DNA of 43,885 bases, from positions 1-43,885 of the forward strand of contig UQWM01000019.1 in assembly GCA_900544795.1 (NCBI GenBank), written 5' to 3'. The stretch comes from an uncultured Phascolarctobacterium sp. (GTDB lineage Bacteria; Bacillota; Negativicutes; Acidaminococcales; Acidaminococcaceae). The position numbers and the translations under genes were made by a program. Positions 16,501 through 23,199 of this stretch are shown piece after piece. Position 1 is the stretch's first letter. Each line of letters starts with the position of its first letter. Under the pieces are notes generated by a model. The model made no database searches. It saw nothing but the letters and a program-made list of their open reading frames with translations, and was not told the origin of the DNA.

Positions 16501-16745
16501 TTTATCTAAGTGGCTAAAAAAGCACCATTTTCTTTTGACTATGACTTAGAGGGAAATATATTTTGTTAAAAAAATCCGCTCAAAATCTCATTTCATCTCC
16601 AGTGGAAGATAAGCAAATATTTTTTTCAAAACCGTCAGATTTGACATCTTCTCAAGGCTACTAGGTAGAGGCGAAAATATTTTTTTGAAAAATCCTCATA
16701 TTTGCATATTCTCGTGGCTGTATAGTGAGAGAACAAAATTTGCCC
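16501..16745. repeat. Iteron-like 60-bp tandem repeats upstream of the primase-helicase
   Basis: Three imperfect copies with an exact 60-bp period start near 16556, 16616 and 16676. Each opens with AAATAT and T4-T7. The last two continue with an A-run, TCAnATTTGnCATnTTCTC and then GGCT; the first copy is more diverged. A weaker unit may precede them (from ~16490). The whole stretch 16352-16765 has no gene. AT-rich direct repeats directly before a P4-type primase-helicase fit a replication origin; binding sites for the XRE repressor are an alternative. Confidence 0.65.
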
Positions 16746-16765
16746 CTTGAAAGGAGGTGGAAAAA

Positions 16766-19096
16766 ATGAAGTACGACAACTTACCCAAGTATATCAAGGA
16801 TAACGCTTCCTTTTGTTTGTGGAAATACGAAGAACGTAAGAACGGTGAAAAACCAACTAAAGTTCCATATCAAGTCAGTGGTAAAAAAGCAATGCCTAAT
16901 AATGAAAAAACTTTTACTACCTTTGAAACTGCTTTAAGTGTAGTAAACAAATTTGATGGATTGGGGCTTGGCGTTTTTGGTGGCATTTCGGCTATTGATA
17001 TTGATAACTGTATCAATGAAGATGGTTCATTAACGGATATGGCAATAGCCATTATCGCACTTTTTGATGGATGTTATATTGAGAAAAGTCCATCAGGAAG
17101 AGGATTTAGGATATTATTTATTACAACCAATTTCAAGTATGACAAGGATAGGTATTATATCAACAATCAAAAAATTGGACTTGAAGTATATGTATGTGGT
17201 GCTACAAACAAGTTTGTAACCTTAACAGGTGATGTGGTCAAAAATGGTGGTATTATCAATGTCACTGATAAACTGCAAATCCTGCTAGACACATATATGC
17301 TGCGTAGTGAATTACCAAATCAAAATAACACCAATCAAAACACTTGCTCGTATTTATCTGATGATGAGGTCTTGCTCAAAGCGAAAGCTTCAGCTAATGC
17401 TGCGAAGTTCATGGCTCTTTGGAACGGAGAAATACCAACAGGTAAATCTCATAGCGAGGCCGATATGTCTTTAGCGACAATCCTTGCATTTTGGTGTGGT
17501 AGGGATATTGAGCAGATGGATAGGTTATTCCGAAATTCAAGCTTAATGCGTGATAAGTGGGATAGGGCTCAGAGTGGTTCTACCTACGGCAGGCTGACTC
17601 TTGAAAAAGCAATTATGGGAGTAAGCGATACATTCACACCCATTGTAAGACTATCCCCACAAGAAGACTTTGCTGAGCAACAAACTCAAGATTTAAGAGC
17701 AATTAAACCTTTTAGCAACAGTAAGTATCCCTGTACCGATATCGGAAACAGTAACCTCTTTGCTGATTACTTCAAAAGCATTGCAAGATATGTTCCAGAA
17801 CGCAAACAGTGGTTTGTGTATGATGGCAAGGCTTGGCAAGGTGATATAGGCAATTTAAAGGTTATGAACCAATGTAAAAAGCTCGCAAACAAGCTGATGC
17901 ATTATGCTTTATCTATAAAAGAAGAGGATACTCGCAAGCTATATATCGACTACGCAAAGAAGTGGCAGACTCGCAGAACACGAGAAATTATCTTGCGTGA
18001 TGCACAGGATATACATCCGCTGCCTATGAGCGAATTTGATAAGGATATTTATTTACTCAACTGTCAAAACGGTACTCTTAATTTGCAAGATGGTAGCTTT
18101 TATCCACACAATCCCTCTGACTATATTACAAAAATAGCTGGTGTTAGATATGACCCTAATGCCAAATGCAAGCGTTGGGAACAGTTCATTGATGAGGTTA
18201 TGAGCGGTGACAAGGAAAAGGCAGAGTTTTTGCAAAAGAGCCTTGGATATGCCTTGACGGGTGATACCAGATACGAAACCATGTTTATCCTATTTGGTGC
18301 AACTACTAGAAATGGCAAAGGCACTTCAATGGAAACATTCCTGCGTATTTGTGGGGATTACGGCAAAACTTGCAGACCAGAAACGATTGGTATGAAAGTA
18401 AACAATAGTAGTTCATCTCCCTCAGAAGATGTTGCGAGGCTTGCAGGTGCAAGGTTTGTAAATATCAGTGAGCCAGATAGAAAACTAACACTTAGTGCAG
18501 CTTTGCTTAAAACCCTCACAGGCAATGATACCATCAACGCAAGATTTCTACACGAAAACAGTTTTGATTTCAAGCCACAATTTAAGATTTTTACAAACAC
18601 CAATCATCTTCCTATTGTAACGGATCTAACCCTCTTAACTAGTGGTCGTGTAAAGATTATCCCGTTTGAACGACATTTTGAAGAATGGGAGCAAGACAAA
18701 GGATTAAAGGCAGAATTCACAAAAGAGGAAAATCTAAGCGGTATTCTCAATTGGGTGCTAGATGGATATCGTAAGTTAAAGCAAACAGGTTTTAATGTTC
18801 CAAGTTCTGTAACCGAAGCTACCCTTTCCTATCAAAGAGAAAATGATAAGGTTGCTCAGTTCATTGAGGAAAAATTAGAGGAAAACGGTAATTCTGAAGA
18901 ACGCACATCTGAAGTATATCTTGCTTATCAAGGCTGGTGCAGAGAGAATGGCTATTATCCAGAAAATGCCCGTAACTTTAAGTCTGCACTTTCCAATATA
19001 GGCACAATTATAAGGAAAAGGCCTCGAACAGGTGGGGATAAAACCACAATGCTCATTGGGTATCAACTATTGAGAGGACAGGATTTTCTATCTTGA
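16766..19096 (+). CDS. Primase-helicase of the phage/plasmid P4 type (AEP primase plus SF3 helicase)
   Basis: 776 residues. The N-terminal archaeo-eukaryotic-type primase/polymerase domain shows the metal-binding AIDIDN (76-81) and the second motif SPSGRGFRI (108-116). A middle D5-N-like region (residues ~310-470) contains the conserved LNCQNGTLNLQDGSF. The superfamily 3 helicase follows, with Walker A GATTRNGKGTS (residues ~511-521), ISEPDRK, and TNHLPIVTD (sensor region). A C-terminal winged-helix-like segment reads YLAYQGWCRENGYY. Such enzymes open the origin and prime replication of phages, satellites and plasmids. ATG at 16766 is chosen because AAAGGAGG lies 8 bases upstream; GTG at 16757 is inside that site. 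The last two 60-bp repeats lie just upstream. Confidence 0.93.
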   Translation: MKYDNLPKYIKDNASFCLWKYEERKNGEKPTKVPYQVSGKKAMPNNEKTFTTFETALSVVNKFDGLGLGVFGGISAIDIDNCINEDGSLTDMAIAIIALFDGCYIEKSPSGRGFRILFITTNFKYDKDRYYINNQKIGLEVYVCGATNKFVTLTGDVVKNGGIINVTDKLQILLDTYMLRSELPNQNNTNQNTCSYLSDDEVLLKAKASANAAKFMALWNGEIPTGKSHSEADMSLATILAFWCGRDIEQMDRLFRNSSLMRDKWDRAQSGSTYGRLTLEKAIMGVSDTFTPIVRLSPQEDFAEQQTQDLRAIKPFSNSKYPCTDIGNSNLFADYFKSIARYVPERKQWFVYDGKAWQGDIGNLKVMNQCKKLANKLMHYALSIKEEDTRKLYIDYAKKWQTRRTREIILRDAQDIHPLPMSEFDKDIYLLNCQNGTLNLQDGSFYPHNPSDYITKIAGVRYDPNAKCKRWEQFIDEVMSGDKEKAEFLQKSLGYALTGDTRYETMFILFGATTRNGKGTSMETFLRICGDYGKTCRPETIGMKVNNSSSSPSEDVARLAGARFVNISEPDRKLTLSAALLKTLTGNDTINARFLHENSFDFKPQFKIFTNTNHLPIVTDLTLLTSGRVKIIPFERHFEEWEQDKGLKAEFTKEENLSGILNWVLDGYRKLKQTGFNVPSSVTEATLSYQRENDKVAQFIEEKLEENGNSEERTSEVYLAYQGWCRENGYYPENARNFKSALSNIGTIIRKRPRTGGDKTTMLIGYQLLRGQDFLS

Positions 19097-19368
19097 TAAT
19101 CACAATTGGGCAAGTTGTGGCAAGCATTTTAGGTTGTTTTATATATCACTCTTTATATAGAGAATTACCATTATTACCTGCCACATACTGCCCACACAAT
19201 AAAAAACGAAGGGAGCAATGCTTATGAAACTACCAGATTTAGTTAATTCATTAATGCCATACAACCTTTTAACAGGTTAATGGATGCCAGCCACACGCAG
19301 AAAGTCCGCAAAAGTTTTAAGGAGATGTACCCTTTTCAAACACAATAAAAATTTAGGAGGAATCTATT
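19097..19368. other. Intergenic region with inverted repeat and a minute ORF
   Basis: GGGCAAGTTGTGGCA (19108-19122) and TGCCACATACTGCCC (19179-19193) pair with three mismatches across 56 bases. A smaller near-palindrome, CTCTTTATATAGAG, lies inside the loop. Behind it an 18-codon ORF (19224-19280, MKLPDLVNSLMPYNLLTG) has a GGGAG site and could be a leader peptide or chance. The structure may be a terminator/attenuator after the primase or a single-strand origin. Confidence 0.35.
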
Positions 19369-19677
19369 ATGCAAAATTATCCACTTATTAAAATGAATCA
19401 GGAAGGCACATTGTTTCACCCACAACATTCTTTTTGTTCAGATGAATATGTACAAAAAATGTGTGACCTTTATCTATCAAGTCAGATTGATTTAGACGAT
19501 GAAGGTAAAACACACAAACACTATCGTCTACACGCCAAAAATCCACACAGCATGGAAGATTATTTAGCATATGACATTATGTGTCCGAACTGCAGCAAGT
19601 TGCTTAAACCCATTGGCAGACCAATAGACTACAATGAACTAGGTCTTTACACTTGTCCTATATGTGATAAAAAATAA
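19369..19677 (+). CDS. Hypothetical zinc-ribbon protein
   Basis: 102 residues, start supported by GGAGGAATCTATT. The C-terminal third contains two CxxC pairs, CPNCSKLL and CPIC, about 30 residues apart, which form a probable treble-clef or zinc-ribbon site. The N-terminal part (MQNYPLIKMNQEGTLFHPQH) is polar, with no membrane segment. It lies 15 bases before the capsid gene in the same direction and with the same AT-rich codon use, so the two are likely cotranscribed. I do not recognise a family. A regulatory or nucleic-acid-binding role would fit the zinc ribbon but is only a guess. Confidence 0.7.
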   Translation: MQNYPLIKMNQEGTLFHPQHSFCSDEYVQKMCDLYLSSQIDLDDEGKTHKHYRLHAKNPHSMEDYLAYDIMCPNCSKLLKPIGRPIDYNELGLYTCPICDKK

Positions 19678-19691
19678 GGAGGAAACCTATT

Positions 19692-20627
19692 ATGAATTAT
19701 AATGAAAGCAAAATTCACACCAGCTCACCAGAGTATGATAAGCATTTTTGGAATGCCATGCGAGGAAACGATGACAGTTATGCTAATCTAGCAGTAGGAC
19801 GTAGTCCTGAAACAGGAACACACGCTATGCCAACCACTTCACACAACAAATATATGACTGCTCTTGAAAAAGAGAGTTTATTCCGTAATATTGGCACAAC
19901 CATTAATGCATATGGTACTGGATATCGTATTTTCGCAAAGAACTGTGATGAACTTGCCCAGTGGGTATCAGAGGGTGATACAATCCCTATTTATGATGGT
20001 ATCAATGATTTTACAACCAATACCGTTGATAGTTGGAAACTAGCTGCTTTTGTAAAGTTGGATGAAGATTTCGTGCGTGATGTTAGTTTCGATATTGAAA
20101 ACTACCTCATAAATCGTCTTGCCAAGAACTTTGGCAAAGCAGAGGAAAATGCTTTTATCAACGGCACAGGCAATCAAATGCCTACAGGTATTCTAAACGC
20201 CACTGGTGGCGCAGATGTGGGGATTAACACCAACTCACTAACTTATGACGATGTTGTTGGTTTGTACTTCTCTGTAAAATCAGAGTATCGTAAAAACGCT
20301 GTGTGGCTGATGAATGATAAAACTGCTTTGGCTCTTCGCAATCTCAAAGATAGTGCTGGGAATTACTTATGGCGTGACAGAGATGATACTATACTAGGCA
20401 AAAAGGTAATCATATCTGAATATATGCCCGATGTAGGTGCTGGTGCTAAGCCGATTGCTTTTGGTGATTTCAGCTACTATTGGGTTATTGGCAGAAAGCC
20501 AATAAGTGTTAGAACACTTATTGAAAAGTTTGCTGTACACAATCAAATAGGCTATCTTGCCTTTGAGTTCCTTGATGGAAAACTTATTCGCCCTGAGGCA
20601 GTAAAGGTTATCCAAATAAACACCTAA
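19692..20627 (+). CDS. Phage major capsid protein, HK97 fold
   Basis: 311 residues with the sequence pattern of HK97 gp5-type capsid proteins: an N-arm, ALEKESLFRNIGTTINAYGT, the spine-helix region WKLAAFVKLDEDFVRD, the characteristic EENAFINGTGNQMPTGIL (151-168), and the P-domain end ALRNLKDSAGNYLWRD with KVIISEYMPDVGAGA and IAFGDFSYYWV. Family members often carry a 100-residue N-terminal delta (scaffold) domain and a neighbouring protease; neither is seen here. The protein therefore corresponds to an already mature-length capsid subunit. No portal, terminase, protease or tail gene lies in the island. It may build or redirect capsids of a helper phage, or be a relic. The start follows AAGGAGGAAACC. 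Confidence 0.9.
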   Translation: MNYNESKIHTSSPEYDKHFWNAMRGNDDSYANLAVGRSPETGTHAMPTTSHNKYMTALEKESLFRNIGTTINAYGTGYRIFAKNCDELAQWVSEGDTIPIYDGINDFTTNTVDSWKLAAFVKLDEDFVRDVSFDIENYLINRLAKNFGKAEENAFINGTGNQMPTGILNATGGADVGINTNSLTYDDVVGLYFSVKSEYRKNAVWLMNDKTALALRNLKDSAGNYLWRDRDDTILGKKVIISEYMPDVGAGAKPIAFGDFSYYWVIGRKPISVRTLIEKFAVHNQIGYLAFEFLDGKLIRPEAVKVIQINT

Positions 20628-20640
20628 TCTAACTGGTTAA

Positions 20641-20696
20641 GTTTTTTGGGAATTGGCACAGTGGAATTTTCTATTGTGCCTATTTCCCCAAAAACT
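20641..20696 (+). terminator. Long imperfect hairpin after the capsid gene
   Basis: The arms 20641-20662 and 20674-20696 (core TTTTTGGG-GGCACA on the left and TGTGCC-CCCCAAAAA on the right) pair with a few mismatches, 14 bases after the capsid stop. It probably ends the capsid transcript. The rest of 20697-20876 shows no gene I can support. Confidence 0.5.
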
Positions 20697-20876
20697 ATAC
20701 CTTTTACATCTAGATACACATTGAATTTATCACCATTATACGCAGTTTATCTAGGCTATGCCTTTAATACCCCGTTTGAATTCGCGTTTTTGTGCGTGAA
20801 ACCCCACACCCGTTGTCCAAGCAAAAAGGTACAGGGATATAACACCCCCTACCCCTAATCGAAAGGAGGAGTTCCT

Positions 20877-21038
20877 ATGGATGAAAAGACCATAAGTATT
20901 ACTGAAAAAGTAATCGGTGATACGTTGTATATTATTGAATCAGCAGTCAGCAGCACTGCCAAGGAAACAACGTATGATAAGCTGAAAAGATTGATTCTAA
21001 ATAACACCACAAACCTTGAAATAAAGAACGTTTCTTAA
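20877..21038 (+). CDS. TnpW-like small transposon-encoded protein
   Basis: 53 residues starting MDEKTISITEKVIGDTLYII, too short for most gene callers, with a very strong GAAAGGAGG site. The pattern (ITxKIGxTxYxV … TAKETTYDKLKRLIL) matches what I know of TnpW proteins of Tn4451-like and Tn1549-like elements. Those also lie just before or near the large serine recombinase. The function of TnpW is unknown. Its presence ties this island's recombination module to the TnpX-type mobile elements of Clostridia rather than to temperate-phage integrases. Confidence 0.7.
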   Translation: MDEKTISITEKVIGDTLYIIESAVSSTAKETTYDKLKRLILNNTTNLEIKNVS

Positions 21039-21053
21039 CCTAAATACCTTGAC

Positions 21054-21149
21054 TTCTTCACAGTAGTATGGGAACATAGAGTACCGCTTGAAGACTGTCG
21101 GAAAGGAGGAAAATATGAATAAAAGACAGTCTAACACTACTGTGAAGAA
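21054..21149 (+). promoter_or_regulatory. Nested inverted repeats enclosing the recombinase ribosome site and start codon
   Basis: Outer arms: TTCTTCACAGTAGT (21054-21067) and ACTACTGTGAAGAA (21136-21149), perfect over 14 bases. Inner arms: AGACTGTC (21092-21099) and GACAGTCT (21125-21132), perfect over 8 bases. The inner loop (21100-21124) holds exactly the GGAAAGGAGG ribosome site and the ATG. In RNA this would place the start of recombinase translation in a stem-loop; in DNA it could be a binding site. Confidence 0.7.
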
Positions 21150-22776
21150 TAATGGTATAATGACAGCTTTGTACTGTCGTCTTTCAAGAGATGATGAGTC
21201 GCAGGGTGATTCAAATAGTATTACAAATCAAAAAAATATATTACAAAAATATGCTGATGACAATGGTTTTACAAACACAGAGTTCTTTGTAGATGATGGA
21301 TTTAGTGGCACAAACTTTGACCGACCAGATTGGCTTCGTCTCATCTCACAAGTGGAAGAAGGCAGCGTTAGCACTATCATTGTAAAAGATATGAGCCGTT
21401 TGGGTAGAGATTACCTTAAAGTTGGCTACTACACCGAAGTTCTGTTTCCCAGTTCAGACATTCGATTTATTGCTATAAACAATGGAGTCGACAGTGATAA
21501 TCAGCAAGACAGCGATTTTACACCCTTCCTTAATATCATCAATGAATGGTATGCTAAAGACACGAGTAAGAAAATTCGTGCTGTGTTTAAGTCAAAAGGT
21601 CAATCTGGGAAGCCACTTTGCACCAATCCACCTTATGGTTATATCAAAGACCCCAATGACAAGTTGAAATGGATTGTTGATAAAGAAGCTGCTAAAGTGG
21701 TAAAAGAGGCATTTCACTTGTGTATGCAAGGCTATGGCCCTACGCAAATAGCTAAAGAGTTCACCAAGCGTAGAATAATGAATCCAACCGCTCATGCCAA
21801 GGCTAACGGAATCAATGTTCCAGATAACAGAGACCATGACGATGATTATATTTGGCGTGGTAGCACAATTGTTCATATGCTTGCTAGGCAAGAATATTTA
21901 GGGCATATGGTGAACTTCAAAACCTATCGAAAGTCCTATAAGCAGAAAAAGCAGATGAAGAATGACCCGTCAGAATGGGTGATTTTCGAGAATACCCACG
22001 AAGCAATCATTGAGGAACCTGCATTTGAGGTAGTGCAGAAAATACGAGATGGCAGACGTAGGCTTACACCGATGGGCGAAATGCCAATTCTCTCAGGTAT
22101 GCTCTTCTGTGCTGATTGTGGCAACAAGCTATATCAAGTGCGTGGACGTGGTTGGGAGCATGAAAAAGAGTATTTTGTGTGTGCTACTTACCGTAAGATT
22201 AAGGGCGGCTGCAGTTCTCACCAAATTCGAAATGTTGTCGTTGAGGAATTACTCCTTGATGGTATTCGCCGAGTAACAGCTTTTGCCAGAGACCATGAGG
22301 AAGAATTTGTGGAGATGGTTACTAAGAAAACGCAGATAGATCTTGATAGAAGCTTGCGTGATGGTAAAAGAGAATTAGAGCAATCACAGGCTCGAATAAG
22401 CAAACTGGATGATATTATCCAAAGGCTTTATGAGGACAATATTGAAGGGAAAATTTCAGATGAGCGTTTTGCTAAAATGATCGCAAATTATGAAGCAGAA
22501 CAACATACCCTTGAAAGCCGAGTAGCAGAACTTAAATCTAATATAACCACAGAAAAGGAAAGTTCTCTTAATGCAAGCCACTTCATCAACTTAGTAAGAA
22601 AGTACACCGATATACACGAACTCACAGCTGAGGTTATTCGTGAGTTCATTGAAAAAATCTATGTTTACAAAGCAGAACGCATTAATGGTAAAAGGGTACA
22701 GCATATTAAAATCGTATGGAATTGTATTGGTGAGTTCGACCTACCGACCATTTCTAAGCATGAAAAAAAGGCATAG
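21115..22776 (+). CDS. Large serine recombinase (TnpX-like)
   Basis: 553 residues. The resolvase catalytic domain begins TALYCRLSRDDESQGDS with the nucleophile Ser24, followed by VDDGFSGTNFDRPDW and VKDMSRLGRDYLKVGYY. A recombinase domain (residues ~180-300) contains NPPYGYIKDP. A zinc-ribbon region (LFCADCGNKLYQ … CATYRKIKGGC) follows, then a long coiled coil (~400-480) and a DUF4368-like end (YTDIHELTAEVIREFIEKIY). Such enzymes cut and rejoin att sites through a phosphoserine intermediate and move elements without a tyrosine integrase. ATG at 21115 with AGGAGG is chosen; the frame is open to TTG at 21088. The gene lies at the island edge, 64 bases from attR, as usual for integrases. Closest kin are probably Tn4451/Tn1549-type recombinases. 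Confidence 0.95.
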   Translation: MNKRQSNTTVKNNGIMTALYCRLSRDDESQGDSNSITNQKNILQKYADDNGFTNTEFFVDDGFSGTNFDRPDWLRLISQVEEGSVSTIIVKDMSRLGRDYLKVGYYTEVLFPSSDIRFIAINNGVDSDNQQDSDFTPFLNIINEWYAKDTSKKIRAVFKSKGQSGKPLCTNPPYGYIKDPNDKLKWIVDKEAAKVVKEAFHLCMQGYGPTQIAKEFTKRRIMNPTAHAKANGINVPDNRDHDDDYIWRGSTIVHMLARQEYLGHMVNFKTYRKSYKQKKQMKNDPSEWVIFENTHEAIIEEPAFEVVQKIRDGRRRLTPMGEMPILSGMLFCADCGNKLYQVRGRGWEHEKEYFVCATYRKIKGGCSSHQIRNVVVEELLLDGIRRVTAFARDHEEEFVEMVTKKTQIDLDRSLRDGKRELEQSQARISKLDDIIQRLYEDNIEGKISDERFAKMIANYEAEQHTLESRVAELKSNITTEKESSLNASHFINLVRKYTDIHELTAEVIREFIEKIYVYKAERINGKRVQHIKIVWNCIGEFDLPTISKHEKKA

Positions 22777-22796
22777 CCGATGTTAACGACTATGCC
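22763..22796 (-). terminator. Island terminator facing the ybjQ side
   Basis: Read on the minus strand, GGCATAG (22796-22790) pairs with CTATGCC (22776-22770) and is followed by T7. It overlaps the recombinase stop codon. It would stop transcription entering from ybjQ, replacing the host terminator the island split. Confidence 0.65.
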
Positions 22797-22830
22797 GATA
22801 TTTTCAGAGATTATCAATCCCTAATACTCA

Positions 22831-22854
22831 CCCTCAAAAAGGCGGTGCTTTTTT
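22831..22854. other. Right island boundary (attR), right half of the split terminator
   Basis: GGCGGTGCTTTTTT (22841-22854) is the partner of the arm at 9753-9765. Just inside lies CCCTAATACTCACCCTC (22819-22835) and an A5 run. The inner sequence is an imperfect inverted partner of the AAAGGGAGTTCAACTTAGGG at the left end, as expected for the two halves of a serine-recombinase attP. Confidence 0.75.
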
Positions 22855-22864
22855 ACTTTATACT

Positions 22865-23185
22865 TCAGTCCAGCTTTACAGCTGTGCCCGATACACTGAC
22901 CATCAGCATACCGTTGTTTTCGCCCAGCACTTCATAATCGACGTCGACGCCGACAACAGCATCTGCGCCCAATTTTGCCGCGCGCTCGGCCATTTCAGCC
23001 AGGGCTTTTTCGCGAGCTTCCTGCAATTCCTTTTCGTAGGTACCGCTGCGGCCGCCAATAATATCGGTGATACTGGAAAACATATCTTTGATAAAGTTGA
23101 CACCGGAAACGACTTCGCCAAACACGATGCCTTTATAGGCCACGATTTTTCTACCTTCGACAGATGGGGTAGTAGTTACGATCAT
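22865..23185 (-). CDS. YbjQ/UPF0145 family protein
   Basis: 106 residues of the YbjQ (UPF0145, heavy-metal-binding-like) family, known by TTTPSVEGRKIVAYKGIVFG, the middle KELQEAREKALAEMAERAA and LGADAVVGVDVDYEVLG. Members form a pentameric beta-rich shell, and their function is not established. The gene converges with yjbR in the ancestral arrangement; the shared terminator between them was the island's target. It lies 14 bases downstream of the DUF362 gene on the same strand and is probably cotranscribed with it. Confidence 0.9.
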   Translation of the reverse strand: MIVTTTPSVEGRKIVAYKGIVFGEVVSGVNFIKDMFSSITDIIGGRSGTYEKELQEAREKALAEMAERAAKLGADAVVGVDVDYEVLGENNGMLMVSVSGTAVKLD

Positions 23186-23199
23186 TACTGCTCAGCTCC

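Larger units (their letters stand above)
9766..22840. mobile_element. 13.1-kb serine-recombinase island with primase, capsid protein and type I RM
   Basis: The boundaries are fixed by a terminator hairpin whose two perfect arms flank the segment. Inside, AT content is much higher than in the flanks. On the minus strand, from the left, lie an ImmA/IrrE-type peptidase, hsdR, fused hsdMS and an XRE regulator. On the plus strand lie an AEP primase-helicase of the P4 type, a zinc-ribbon protein, an HK97-type capsid protein, a TnpW-like protein and a large serine recombinase at the right end. No portal, terminase, tail, lysis, relaxase or conjugation gene is present. Candidate attP, obtained by joining the inner ends, has CCCTAA and TTAGGG outer half-sites. 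This fits a phage satellite or reduced prophage carrying a defence cargo. Confidence 0.85.

Noticed and set aside
16501..16745. Tandem repeats as a CRISPR array
   Set aside because: Copies are imperfect, contiguous and T-rich, with no unique spacers and no cas genes nearby.
20646..20858. 70-codon plus-strand ORF after the capsid gene
   Set aside because: It overlaps the long hairpin, has no ribosome site and reads as random hydrophobic sequence.
9766..22840. Integrative conjugative element
   Set aside because: No relaxase, coupling protein, VirB4-like ATPase or other conjugation gene is present, and the segment is fully covered by other genes.
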